From: Gracilimonas sp040877545
GTDB taxonomy: Bacteria > Bacteroidota > Rhodothermia > Balneolales > Balneolaceae
Direction: 5' to 3'
NCBI GenBank assembly: GCA_040877545.1
Contig: JBBDNN010000077.1
Location: forward strand, 1-64,000
Length of the DNA: 64,000 nucleotides
Each line of letters begins with the position of its first letter. Position 1 is the first letter of the stretch. Positions 1-7,294 of this stretch are shown here, piece after piece. The notes below the pieces were generated by a model, which was given only the letters and a program-made list of their open reading frames with translations, did not search any database and was not told the origin of the DNA. The translations under genes and the position numbers were made by a program.

Positions 1-60
1 CTTTTAGCCGTTAAATAACTCAAAATCTCCGCGCCCGTTATGCGCAAGGCCGTTATAGCA
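1..60 (+). other. Possible right end of an integron attC site
   Basis: The first 60 bases hold two GTTAnnn core-like heptamers, GTTATGC at 37-43 and GTTATAG at 52-58, just upstream of a compact toxin gene module. This fits the right (R') end of an attC site whose left half lies outside the window. The support is weak on its own. It rests on the better attC at 3248-3380 and on the repeats ending in GTTATGT at 1103 and 2023. Confidence 0.3.
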
Positions 61-110
61 CCTTACGATCTAATAATTGACAGAACTGTTGTTTTCGGCT
101 ACTTTCTGGT

Positions 111-581
111 ATGAAATCAAAAATTTATATCGAAACTTCAGTCATCAGCTATTTGACGAGTAGAACTTCCAGAGATTTAGTTACCGCTGCTCGTCAACAA
201 TTAACTACAGAATGGTGGGAATCAAAAAGAAGAGAATATGCATTGTTTGTCTCCCAACCCGTAATTTCAGAGGCATCAGACGGAGACCGGAATGCAGCCA
301 AGAAAAGGCTTTCCGTCATCAATAAAGTTCCATTGCTGGATGTTACCGAAGAGGCTGTCGAATTGGCTAAGTTTTTGATTGAAGAAACTCCTTTTCCTGA
401 AAATGCCACGATTGACGCTTTACATATTGCAATTGGCTGCGTACATGAGATGGATTTTATTTTAACATGGAATTTTAAACATATTGCAAACGCGGCTATT
501 CGGTCAAAACTTGAAGTTCTTACCCATAGCAAAGAATTTAAATTACCAGTTATTTGTACTCCTGAAGAATTATTATCTTAA
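111..581 (+). CDS. PIN-domain (VapC-type) toxin-like protein
   Basis: A 156-residue protein of the PIN ribonuclease superfamily. It starts with a beta strand carrying an early acidic residue (KIYIETSVISYL, with E where VapC usually has D). It has a second acidic cluster near residue 97 (ENATIDALHIAIG) and a C-terminal LTWNFKHIAN, the usual metal-binding layout of the family. The ATG at 111 follows the putative cassette junction by about 50 bases. A small basic gene starts 5 bases after its stop, so the two are almost certainly co-transcribed as a toxin-antitoxin-like pair. In the family such proteins cleave RNA; whether this one is toxic is inferred. It lies in a likely integron cassette, where toxin-antitoxin modules are common. 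Confidence 0.85.
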   Translation: MKSKIYIETSVISYLTSRTSRDLVTAARQQLTTEWWESKRREYALFVSQPVISEASDGDRNAAKKRLSVINKVPLLDVTEEAVELAKFLIEETPFPENATIDALHIAIGCVHEMDFILTWNFKHIANAAIRSKLEVLTHSKEFKLPVICTPEELLS

Positions 582-585
582 ATAT

Positions 586-756
586 ATGGAACAAGATCAC
601 ATCATATCGGAAGTTCGAAAAAACCGGGAAGAGTTATCTGCTCGTTTTAATCATGACTTGAATAAGCTTTTTGATCATTTCAAAAAAGAACAGAAGAAGT
701 CCAAGGCTAAAGTCAAAAATTTTCAGCCTAAGAAAAAACCTGATTCTACTCAATAA
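586..756 (+). CDS. Small charged protein, putative antitoxin partner of the PIN protein
   Basis: A 56-residue protein beginning at the ATG at 586, five bases after the stop of the PIN gene. The same frame is open further upstream, but that part overlaps the toxin gene. It starts MEQDHIISEVRKNREEL, is rich in Lys and Glu, and ends in a basic tail (KFQPKKKP-like). Short proteins with the pattern EVRxxREExxxRFxxDLxxL commonly follow PIN genes of this subfamily. I therefore infer an antitoxin or accessory role. No DNA-binding motif can be recognised. Confidence 0.65.
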   Translation: MEQDHIISEVRKNREELSARFNHDLNKLFDHFKKEQKKSKAKVKNFQPKKKPDSTQ

Positions 757-916
757 ACGGTGCTATTACATCTTTAAAAAGGACATTGTCAAGAGCATAT
801 AATCTTCCCACTGTATTTTTTACGTTTGCTGTTTTATTTAGGCAGATTATTTCCTCTAATGGCGTGATCGGTTTAAGTGATCTTTTGCGGCGCTACCTCG
901 TGCAGCCTTCTCTTGC

Positions 917-1103
917 ACCCTCTTTTTCCTATGGAATCCTGTATTCAGTAGAAGATGGTCTCATTAGCTATTACCTGAATTTCAAAACCACTAATTCTGC
1001 ATAACACTATAAGAAACAATCTGCTGTTTGTATTGTTGAATGAATTGAAATATTATCCGGCAGTTATTGGGGGATTGGGGAATTTACTTAAAGCTTGTTA
1101 TGT
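917..1103 (+). repeat. Direct repeat copy 1 with attC-like end
   Basis: About 187 bases that recur at 1838-2023 with roughly 80 percent identity by eye. Both start near a CCTATGGAATCCTGTATTCA stretch, share ATTGAATGAATTGAAATATT, and end in AGCTTGTTATGT. The right part has the layout of an attC site, with GCATAAC at 999-1005 and GTTATGT at 1097-1103. The inner arms pair only partly in this copy. The two copies bracket the higBA module. The homology extends about 80 bases left of the putative R'' core, which is longer than a plain attC. Confidence 0.6.
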
Positions 1104-1152
1104 AACTTATCTTTTCGCTTGTTCCCAATAGTGGAACTTTATATATTATTCT

Positions 1153-1446
1153 ATGCGAGTATTTGCCCGAAAAACATTACGTGAATTTTGGACCAATCAC
1201 TCGGACAGTGAAGATGCTTTAAAGGCATGGTTTTCTGAAGCGGAAAATTCTCAATGGGAATCACCAGCTGATATAAAGAATAAGTATCCACATGCCAGTA
1301 TTCTCCCTGAGAATCGAGTGGTTTTTAATATCAAGGGCAACAACTACCGGCTAATTGTCAAAATTAATTATGACTATGGTCAGGTATTCATCCGTTTTGT
1401 TGGTACTCATGCCGAATATGACAAAATTGATGCAACGACAATTTAA
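1153..1446 (+). CDS. higB: HigB-type mRNA interferase toxin
   Basis: A 97-residue protein matching the HigB toxin family (RelE superfamily). It has the N-terminal MRVFARKTLREFW, the central Trp-rich ADIKNKYPHASILPENRVVFNIKGNNYRL type strand pair (seen as NRVVFNIKGNNYRLIVKINY), and the C-terminal FIRFVGTHAEYDKID typical of the family. Full length for the group. In the family it cleaves mRNA on the ribosome and is neutralised by the antitoxin encoded next. The higA gene follows after 14 bases. The pair lies between two direct repeats with attC-like ends, so it forms one cassette. Confidence 0.93.
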   Translation: MRVFARKTLREFWTNHSDSEDALKAWFSEAENSQWESPADIKNKYPHASILPENRVVFNIKGNNYRLIVKINYDYGQVFIRFVGTHAEYDKIDATTI

Positions 1447-1460
1447 AGTAGCTATTAATT

Positions 1461-1829
1461 ATGCAGATACAACCCATACATACCGAAAACGATTATCAAA
1501 AAGCATTAAATCGCATCGAAGAAATTTTTGATGCCAAGCCCGGAAGTAAAGAAGGTGATGAATTAGAAATTTTGGGTATTTTAGTAGATGAATACGAAAA
1601 AAAGCACTTTACCATTGAGTCTCCTAAACCAGTTGAAGCGATAAAGTTTCGAATGGATCAACTAGATATGCAGCAGAAAGATTTAGCTAAATTATTAGGA
1701 TCAAAATCACGGGCAAGTGAAATTTTATCTGGTAAACGATCTCTTTCTCTTCGACAAATCAAACTTTTATATAAAAAACTTGGTATTCCTGCCGAAGTAT
1801 TAATCCAGGAAGCAGAACCGATTACATAA
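1461..1829 (+). CDS. higA: HigA-type antitoxin, XRE helix-turn-helix
   Basis: A 122-residue protein. The N-terminal half (about 1-60) is the acidic extension seen in COG5499 HigA proteins, followed by an XRE-type helix-turn-helix at about 66-110 (FRMDQLDMQQKDLAKLLG, then SRASEILSGKRSLSLRQIKLL). It should bind and neutralise HigB and repress its own promoter, as known for the family. The gene starts 14 bases after higB and the order toxin-antitoxin is the usual one for HigBA. The operator is expected upstream of 1153 but I cannot point to it. Confidence 0.92.
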   Translation: MQIQPIHTENDYQKALNRIEEIFDAKPGSKEGDELEILGILVDEYEKKHFTIESPKPVEAIKFRMDQLDMQQKDLAKLLGSKSRASEILSGKRSLSLRQIKLLYKKLGIPAEVLIQEAEPIT

Positions 1830-1837
1830 TAAACTGT

Positions 1838-2023
1838 GCCCTCTTTTCCTATGGAATCCTGTATTCATTAGAAGCGGATCTCACCTCCTGCTACCTGTAT
1901 TTCAAAACCCCTAAATACGCATAAAATAATAAAAAACAATCCGCTGTTTGTTTTATTGAATGAATTGAAATATTATCCGGCAGTTATTGCGGATTTTGAA
2001 ATCTGCTCAATAGCTTGTTATGT
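1838..2023 (+). repeat. Direct repeat copy 2 with attC-like end
   Basis: Second copy of the 917-1103 repeat. Its right part has a better attC-like fold: AATCCGC near 1938 pairs with GCGGATT near 1989, and the copy ends in GTTATGT at 2017-2023. The left core is degenerate (GCATAAA instead of GCATAAC at 1919-1925). It marks the boundary between the higBA unit and the TM2/DUF6946 unit. Confidence 0.6.
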
Positions 2024-2081
2024 TGCTTAATAAATTTTCAAACCTTACTGTTAAACAATCTGCTAACTAAAGTTTTTTAAT

Positions 2082-2549
2082 ATGAAATGTACAAATCATC
2101 CCGAAAGAGGTGCTGCTGGTATTTGCCAATATAGTGGAAAACCTTTTTGTGAAGAAGAATTGGTAGAAATTGAAGGTAAGATGTATGGTAAAGAATATGT
2201 TTCTAAGGTTTTTGAAGAAACAAAATCAACGTCATCTAATCAGCAAAAAGAAGATATATCTGATTTTGATAGATTACAAAAAGAAAGGCAAGCAAGAATT
2301 GATAAAAAACAAAATGAAGGTGGGCAGGCATATGCTGATTATATGAAATCAGCCAAAAGTAAATGGGTTGCTCTTTTTCTATGTATTTTCTTTGGTTATG
2401 TAGGTTTACATAGATTTTATGTTGGAAAAATTGGAACCGGAGTAATTTATGCTTTTACAATTGGCTTGGGTGGTTTTGGAATTTTATTTGATCTGATTAC
2501 TATTTTAGCCGGTGGCTTTAAAGATGGACTAGAAAGACCACTGACTTAA
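2082..2549 (+). CDS. TM2-domain membrane protein with N-terminal zinc-binding-like segment
   Basis: A 155-residue protein. Residues 1-30 contain MKCTNHPERGAAGICQYSGKPFCEEEL, a Cys/His pattern like the short B-box-type segment that precedes TM2 domains in other bacteria (shown here split: CTNHPERGAAGIC and GKPFC). A charged, probably coiled-coil linker spans about 55-90. Residues 92-150 form a TM2 domain with two membrane helices and the signature FFGYVGLHRFYVGKIGTG. The function of bacterial TM2 proteins is not established. It is followed 5 bases later by a DUF6946 gene, and both sit in one presumed cassette. Confidence 0.85.
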   Translation: MKCTNHPERGAAGICQYSGKPFCEEELVEIEGKMYGKEYVSKVFEETKSTSSNQQKEDISDFDRLQKERQARIDKKQNEGGQAYADYMKSAKSKWVALFLCIFFGYVGLHRFYVGKIGTGVIYAFTIGLGGFGILFDLITILAGGFKDGLERPLT

Positions 2550-2554
2550 TTATT

Positions 2555-3265
2555 ATGCAAAAATTTGGAATAAAAAAACTACCCAATCCAGAATCATGGA
2601 AAGATGTAGTTACAGAGAAAAATTGGAAAAAAGGTCGATCTGCATATCTCACCGCTCACCATTGGGGAAGCAAGAATAAAATTCCGAAATTTATTACCAA
2701 AGTCATTAACGATTCAAAAATAGATTCTCTAATGGGACTCAAAGGACAATTTTGTATCGTCGAAAAACCTACTTTCTTAGACACTTACAAAGCACCCTCA
2801 TTTACGGACGTTTTTGTGTATGCAATAAATAAAAACGAAGATAAAGTATTACTCGGTGTTGAAGCTAAAGTTGATGAAAGTTTTGGTTCAGTTGTTAAAA
2901 ATTGGGTCAATGTTAAAGGAGAGCGTAAGCCGTCAAGAATTAATAGGCTTGAGTTTCTATGTGAGAAATTACAATTATCAGCAACTCAAACTTTTGATAT
3001 TAGATATCAATTATTGCATCGTTTTGCTGCTTTAATCATCGAATCTGAAAAAGAAAACTCTTCAACCAATATTCTACTTATCCATTCTTTCGGGGATAAT
3101 GAAAGAAAGAACTTAGACGATTTCAAAAGGTTTCTAACACTATTTAATGTTAAGGAATTTGGAGTTAATAAAATATTTGGTCCAATTTTAAATATTAATG
3201 GACGAGACTTTTATACAGGTTGGATCAACCAAAAAACAAGCCAGCAACATAACAAAGCAAATTAA
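2555..3265 (+). CDS. DUF6946 family protein, possible nuclease-like fold
   Basis: A 236-residue protein that I recognise as DUF6946. It has an early SAYLTAHHW segment, then DVFVYAINKNEDKVLLGVEAKVDESFG, of which the core GVEAKVDESFG is a family hallmark, and later the hallmark IRYQLLHRFAALIIE and the strand LLIHSFGDNER. The pattern D...ExK resembles the metal site of PD-(D/E)XK enzymes, but this is my inference. No function is known to me. The gene starts 5 bases after the TM2 gene and ends in the left core of the attC site (3248-3253), the usual tight packing of cassette genes. Confidence 0.75.
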   Translation: MQKFGIKKLPNPESWKDVVTEKNWKKGRSAYLTAHHWGSKNKIPKFITKVINDSKIDSLMGLKGQFCIVEKPTFLDTYKAPSFTDVFVYAINKNEDKVLLGVEAKVDESFGSVVKNWVNVKGERKPSRINRLEFLCEKLQLSATQTFDIRYQLLHRFAALIIESEKENSSTNILLIHSFGDNERKNLDDFKRFLTLFNVKEFGVNKIFGPILNINGRDFYTGWINQKTSQQHNKAN

Positions 3266-3380
3266 GCGGACTTGTACGCTGTTTGCTTATTGGTTAACTA
3301 TTTGCCTGTTGTAAAAATCACATTTATAAACTAACTCCTAATCGGTAAGTACAAGCCGCTTATTTGCCAAACCGTTATAC
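3248..3380 (+). other. attC-like recombination site of an integron cassette
   Basis: An imperfect inverted repeat with the defining features of attC. The outer cores are CATAAC (3248-3253) and GTTATAC (3374-3380). The inner arm at 3257-3277 (GCAAAT-T-AAGCGG-A-CTTGTAC) pairs with 3349-3367 over 19 positions, leaving two unpaired bases, the T and A, on one side only. Such extrahelical bases set strand choice by integron integrase. The central spacer of about 70 bases also fits. It overlaps the end of the DUF6946 gene. No intI gene is visible in the window. Confidence 0.75.
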
Positions 3381-3436
3381 TCCCTTTACCTAAACGTTCA
3401 TTTTTACAATGTAAATAAGATTAGCTACATTTAAGT

Positions 3437-3676
3437 ATGTCTGAAAAAGAACTCATAAAACAACTCAAGAAGCTTCCATCTGAAGCTCAACAAGAAGCAG
3501 CAGATTTTGTCCAATTTCTATCCAACAAGTATCTTCAACAATCAAAAGAATCTGACACATCGAAGAAAAAATCTATCTTGGAAAGCTCATTTCGCGGAAT
3601 GTGGAAGGATAGGGAAGACATGCAGGACAGCACGAAATGGATTCGGGAACTTAGAAAAAGCCGTTTGGCTGACTAA
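3437..3676 (+). CDS. DUF2281-type antitoxin
   Basis: A 79-residue protein of the DUF2281 antitoxin type. The N-terminal part MSEKELIKQLKKLPSEAQQEAADFVQFL is the typical helical start of antitoxins paired with VapC, and the C-terminal half is the toxin-binding tail (SSFRGMWKDREDM). It begins about 57 bases after the attC end, so it is the first gene of the next cassette. The toxin that should follow at 3685 is broken, so this antitoxin appears orphaned. Confidence 0.8.
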   Translation: MSEKELIKQLKKLPSEAQQEAADFVQFLSNKYLQQSKESDTSKKKSILESSFRGMWKDREDMQDSTKWIRELRKSRLAD

Positions 3677-3684
3677 CCCATATT

Positions 3685-3890
3685 ATGTCTCAACTTGCAA
3701 TTATTGACACAGACATTCTCATCGACTTTAGCCTTGATAGACCTGATGCTGTTCAAACAATGGCTGATCTTGAAGACAAATTTTTACTTAGTGTCAGCGT
3801 AATTACAGCTATGGAATTATAATTGCACCAGGGTTGAGAGAAATGAAAAAAGCACAAGCGTTAGTTTGTGCCTTAATCTGCCCCCTTTAA
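3685..3890 (+). pseudogene. Truncated vapC (PIN toxin) remnant
   Basis: Starting at the ATG at 3685, 8 bases after the antitoxin stop, the frame gives 45 residues (MSQLAIIDTDILIDFSLDRP ... VSVITAMEL) and stops at 3820-3822. It is the N-terminal third of a VapC PIN domain with the first catalytic Asp in IIDTDILID. A full VapC is about 130 residues. One frame over, the sequence continues IIAPGLREMKKAQ to a stop at 3888-3890, which resembles the segment that normally follows MEL. A frameshift plus 3' truncation is therefore likely. The cassette lacks a right attC end, so this is probably where the array was cut off. Confidence 0.75.
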
Positions 3891-3971
3891 AAAAATTAAT
3901 TGTAACTCCACAGGTTTTTTTCTCGTCAATTCATTATCTATAGAAAAATAAACTCTATAACTCTTCGAATT

Positions 3972-4469
3972 ATGGATGGGGAATTTTTAACTTGGCTATT
4001 TTTAGCCGGTGGTGTAATCTTGATGGTATTAGAAGCTCTATTACCTGGCGGAATTGCTTTTTTGTTAGGATTTAGTGGACTCGCGGTGGGAGTTCTCCGT
4101 TTTTTTGGATTATTGGAAGATCCTTTTACTGCTACTTTTACGTGGCTATTTACCTCCACTGCCTTAACTATTTTAATCCGCCCATTTGTTAAGAAGTATT
4201 TTCCCGGAGAAACTTCCTTTAAATATGCCGATGAAGACTATGAAGCCATGGACCAAATTGTGGAAGTGATTGAGCCGGTAAATGATGAAGATAACAGCGG
4301 CCGAATTCGTTTTCAGGGAATTTCGTGGCAGGCACGGACACTTGAGGGCGAAATTCCAGCCGGCGTTCAGGTTCGTATCAAATATCGCGATAACACCACC
4401 TGGATCGTAGAACCGGCGGGTTTCATTGACTCTAAAAAAAATCAACTTAAAGAACCAAAGAACAACTGA
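3972..4469 (+). CDS. NfeD family membrane protein
   Basis: A 165-residue protein with two to three membrane helices in residues 5-75 (WLFLAGGVILMVLEALLPGG, then FLLGFSGLAVGVLRFF) and a soluble C-terminal OB-fold-like NfeD domain (about 95-150, GRIRFQGISWQARTLEGEIP). This is the short NfeD1b/QmcB type without a protease domain. It lies 1 base before the first of two SPFH genes. The NfeD-SPFH pairing is widespread, and the two proteins are thought to form membrane microdomain complexes. Confidence 0.88.
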   Translation: MDGEFLTWLFLAGGVILMVLEALLPGGIAFLLGFSGLAVGVLRFFGLLEDPFTATFTWLFTSTALTILIRPFVKKYFPGETSFKYADEDYEAMDQIVEVIEPVNDEDNSGRIRFQGISWQARTLEGEIPAGVQVRIKYRDNTTWIVEPAGFIDSKKNQLKEPKNN

Positions 4470-4470
4470 T

Positions 4471-5400
4471 ATGTGGACAACCTTATTAATTGTAGTCGTC
4501 GTTTCGTATTTCATTTTAACGCGCTTGTTTCAAATAGTGGAAATGCGTGAAGAGGTGATACAGGAACGATTAGGCAAGTACAAAAAAACGTTAAAACCGG
4601 GATTTCATTTTCTGATACCCTTTATAGACCGACCGGCTTACAGCCAGGAAATGCGTGAACAAGTGTTGGATGTACCCAGCCAAACCTGCATTACTAAGGA
4701 TAATATTGAAGTGGCAGTAGATGGGCTGGTTTATCTTAAAGTGATGGATTCCCACAAAGCCAGTTACGGCATCAACAACTATCAAGCTGCGGCAGTAAAC
4801 CTCGCGCAAACCACCATGCGTAGCGAAATTGGTAAAATCACACTGGATGATACATTTTCAGAGCGGGAAATGATGAATGAGAATATTGTTCGGGAAATTG
4901 ATAAAGCCGCTGATCCCTGGGGTATTAAAGTGCTAAGGTATGAGATTAAAAATATTCGGCCTTCCAACGAAATAGTAGATACCATGGAAAGGCAAATGGA
5001 GGCCGAAAGGGAAAAACGAGCTGAAATCACGAATTCGGAAGGACATCGGCAGGCTCGTATTTTTGAATCGGAAGGTGAGCAACAGAGCCAGGTTCTTGTA
5101 TCCGAGGCTCAGCGCCAGCGAAGAATTAATGAGGCCAAAGGACGTGCAAGAGAAATAGAATTGGTTGCAACAGCTACCGCAAAAGGACTACGCAGAGTGG
5201 CGGAAGCAATTGAAAAACCCGGAGGCGATATTGCCGTTAAAACAAAACTCGTAGATCAATACATCAATCAGTTTGGAAATATTCTCAAAACCACAAATGT
5301 ATCTGTATTGCCTACCGAAACCGCTAATTTGAAAACCTTTTTTGAAGGAGTCGGAACCATCAGCAATCATACTCAAACATCATCTAAAACGAAGCAATAA
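4471..5400 (+). CDS. SPFH/Band 7 (stomatin-like, QmcA-type) membrane protein, copy 1
   Basis: I place the start at the ATG at 4471, directly after the nfeD stop; an ATG in the same frame at 4426 lies inside nfeD. The 309-residue product has an N-terminal membrane helix (LLIVVVVSYFILTRLF). It then has a Band 7 domain (about 25-200; ERLGKYKKTLKPGFHFLIPF is the usual entry) and a long charged coiled coil (about 175-245, rich in EAERE and AKGRAREIE). It should sit in the inner membrane as an oligomeric scaffold. It is the second gene of nfeD-SPFH-SPFH, with 11 bases to the next. Confidence 0.9.
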   Translation: MWTTLLIVVVVSYFILTRLFQIVEMREEVIQERLGKYKKTLKPGFHFLIPFIDRPAYSQEMREQVLDVPSQTCITKDNIEVAVDGLVYLKVMDSHKASYGINNYQAAAVNLAQTTMRSEIGKITLDDTFSEREMMNENIVREIDKAADPWGIKVLRYEIKNIRPSNEIVDTMERQMEAEREKRAEITNSEGHRQARIFESEGEQQSQVLVSEAQRQRRINEAKGRAREIELVATATAKGLRRVAEAIEKPGGDIAVKTKLVDQYINQFGNILKTTNVSVLPTETANLKTFFEGVGTISNHTQTSSKTKQ

Positions 5401-5411
5401 GAGGCAGAATT

Positions 5412-6335
5412 ATGGAAACATTCGAAATCATCAGTCAAGTATTATTAGGCGGTTTTTCTATTTATGTGATGTTCAAGTTCATTCAGGCGCTCCGGCTGGT
5501 TCCAAACCAGTATTCATACATTGTAGAAAGGCTGGGAAATTATCACAAATCACTTGGCCCGGGATTTCATGCACTGATTCCCTTCATCGATAAAGTAGTG
5601 TACAAGCAGGACCTAAGGGAAGAAACCATTGAAGTAGAGCCGCAGGAATGTTTTACCAAAGATAATGTAAAAGTAGAAGTAGACGGGGTGATTTACATTA
5701 GCGTGATGGACTCGGTGAATGCAAGCTACGGTGTTACAAATTACCGGTATGCTGCTGTTCAGCTTGCCCAAACCACTACGCGTTCCGTGCTGGGAACCAT
5801 GGAACTGGATCAAACTTTCGAAGACCGTGCTATGATGAGTAAAGAAGTGGTGGAAGTATTAAGTGAAATGGAAACCGCCTGGGGGATTAAAGTTCACCGA
5901 TATGAAATCAAAAATATACTAACCCCTCGCACTGTCCAAAAAGCTATGGAACGGCAGATGACAGCCGAGCGGGACCGCCGTGCTGTGATAGCAAAATCTG
6001 AAGGAGTTAAAGGCTCTAAAGTGAATGACGCGGAAGGCATGAAAGCGGAGATTGTGAATATTTCGGAAGCCGAGATGCAACGGCGTATTAATGAAGCTGA
6101 GGGTATGGCACAGGAAATTGAAGCTATTGCAGAAGCTACGGCAAGTTCTATTGAGCAAATTGCAGATGCACTATCCCAGCCAAAAGGAACCGAGGCCATG
6201 CAGCTTCAGCTCTCAGAAAAATACCTGGATGTACTTTCGGGGCTTGGCAGAACAGAAAATAGTGTTATCCTCCCCAAAGATATTTCAAATTACGATGCTT
6301 TGATGGAAGGACTCTCTTTAGACGATTTAAATTAA
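5412..6335 (+). CDS. SPFH/Band 7 (stomatin-like, QmcA-type) membrane protein, copy 2
   Basis: A 307-residue paralogue of the preceding protein, with the same order: a membrane helix at about 8-28, the entry motif ERLGNYHKSLGPGFHALIPF, a Band 7 domain and a coiled coil with repeated EAEG/AEGM segments. The two share long aligned blocks such as SYGxxNYxxAAVxLAQTT. Tandem SPFH genes suggest a hetero-oligomeric ring or a recent duplication. A sequence able to fold into a hairpin follows at 6337-6398. Confidence 0.9.
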   Translation: METFEIISQVLLGGFSIYVMFKFIQALRLVPNQYSYIVERLGNYHKSLGPGFHALIPFIDKVVYKQDLREETIEVEPQECFTKDNVKVEVDGVIYISVMDSVNASYGVTNYRYAAVQLAQTTTRSVLGTMELDQTFEDRAMMSKEVVEVLSEMETAWGIKVHRYEIKNILTPRTVQKAMERQMTAERDRRAVIAKSEGVKGSKVNDAEGMKAEIVNISEAEMQRRINEAEGMAQEIEAIAEATASSIEQIADALSQPKGTEAMQLQLSEKYLDVLSGLGRTENSVILPKDISNYDALMEGLSLDDLN

Positions 6336-6336
6336 T

Positions 6337-6398
6337 GTGTTAAAGTGTTAAGGTGTTAAGGTAAATACCCTCGTTAACACTTTAACACCTAAACACTT
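6337..6398. terminator. Inverted repeat between convergent genes, likely bidirectional terminator
   Basis: TAAAGTGTTAA at 6341-6351 is perfectly complementary to TTAACACTTTA at 6374-6384, and AGGTGTTAA at 6351-6359 to TTAACACCT at 6382-6390. Alternative pairings are therefore possible. It lies between the SPFH gene (plus) and the M23 gene (minus). The A/T-rich stem has no long T run, so the terminator call is moderate. Confidence 0.45.
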
Positions 6399-7251
6399 AG
6401 AACCCGATGTAGCTCTGTCCTTCCTGTAATTCTGCAATACCATCTTTAGTTGCAAATTTAACCGGGACAGAAATATAACCGCCGCCTTTTTTTGCCTTTT
6501 TAACTGCAAAATGAAGATGCGGACCGGTAGCAAATCCGGTTGCGCCTGAAAAGCCAATTAATTGCCCCTTCTTTATTTTTTGGCCTATTTCTACAGTCAC
6601 TCCCTTGTTCATCAAATGAGAATAATCGGCAAAGGTGCCGTCTTTGTGCATAATGGTAATGAAGTTAGCGTATTTCATAAACTTCTTTAAAGGACCGCCC
6701 CGGTCATTTTTATCTTCGAGAGCTACCACTAAGCCATCTCTTGCAGCATACACTTCATCTCCAATACCTAAATCGAAATCCAGAGCATATTTCAAATCTC
6801 CCTGGTGAGAATGAGCACCATAAAATCCTTGTGATAGTTTATATGATTTTCCGGTTTTAAAAGGTAAACGATAAGTAAATTCATCATTATGTTTTGCAAA
6901 TATGCTACCCATATAATATTTAAAAGTAGCCTTATAATTCCATCCATCAGCACCTTTAGCAAATACTAAATCCAGGATATTTTCATTTGCCGCAGGTTTC
7001 AACACTCCTGTAAATGGCAGGTCTCGTGAGGATGTCAGGTTTTTCAGATCAAAATCTACTTCTATTGTAACAGGATAGATATGGTCATTTTTTGCAAAGA
7101 TTTTTAACCTGCCTACTTCCTCTACCCGGTATATATTTACAGCTTCCTTTTCCTGATTAATCACAAATGAGGCCATCAGGAGAATAATCCAGAATGTTTT
7201 TATGCTAAAAGGTTTCGCAGCACTCATTACTTTGAAATAATACATATTCAA
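6397..7251 (-). CDS. M23 family metallopeptidase (LytM/peptidoglycan endopeptidase-like)
   Basis: A 284-residue exported protein. The first residues are followed by a hydrophobic segment (FWIILLMASFVINQ) that looks like a signal or anchor; internal Met 9 (MSAAKP) is an alternative start. The C-terminal 150 residues form an M23 domain with YGAHSHQGDLKYALDFD (Zn His and Asp), FADYSHL, and GFATGPHLHFAV (the HxH motif). All zinc ligands are present, so it should be active on peptidoglycan cross-links. The N-terminal half is family-unspecific beta structure. It is the last gene of a minus-strand run behind the Rid-family gene. Confidence 0.88.
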   Translation of the reverse strand: MNMYYFKVMSAAKPFSIKTFWIILLMASFVINQEKEAVNIYRVEEVGRLKIFAKNDHIYPVTIEVDFDLKNLTSSRDLPFTGVLKPAANENILDLVFAKGADGWNYKATFKYYMGSIFAKHNDEFTYRLPFKTGKSYKLSQGFYGAHSHQGDLKYALDFDLGIGDEVYAARDGLVVALEDKNDRGGPLKKFMKYANFITIMHKDGTFADYSHLMNKGVTVEIGQKIKKGQLIGFSGATGFATGPHLHFAVKKAKKGGGYISVPVKFATKDGIAELQEGQSYIGF

Positions 7252-7294
7252 GAATATTTTAGGCTGGTATTATCAGTAATAGGATTTTAAGCTT

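Noticed and set aside
786..1004. 72-codon open frame between the PIN module and the higBA module
   Set aside because: It runs into the direct repeat, has no family pattern, and the matching repeat copy at 1838 keeps no similar frame.
3852..3871. Hairpin GCACAA/TTGTGC before nfeD
   Set aside because: Short stem; a T run follows it only on the minus strand, where no gene precedes it. It may be a worn attC remnant but cannot be supported.
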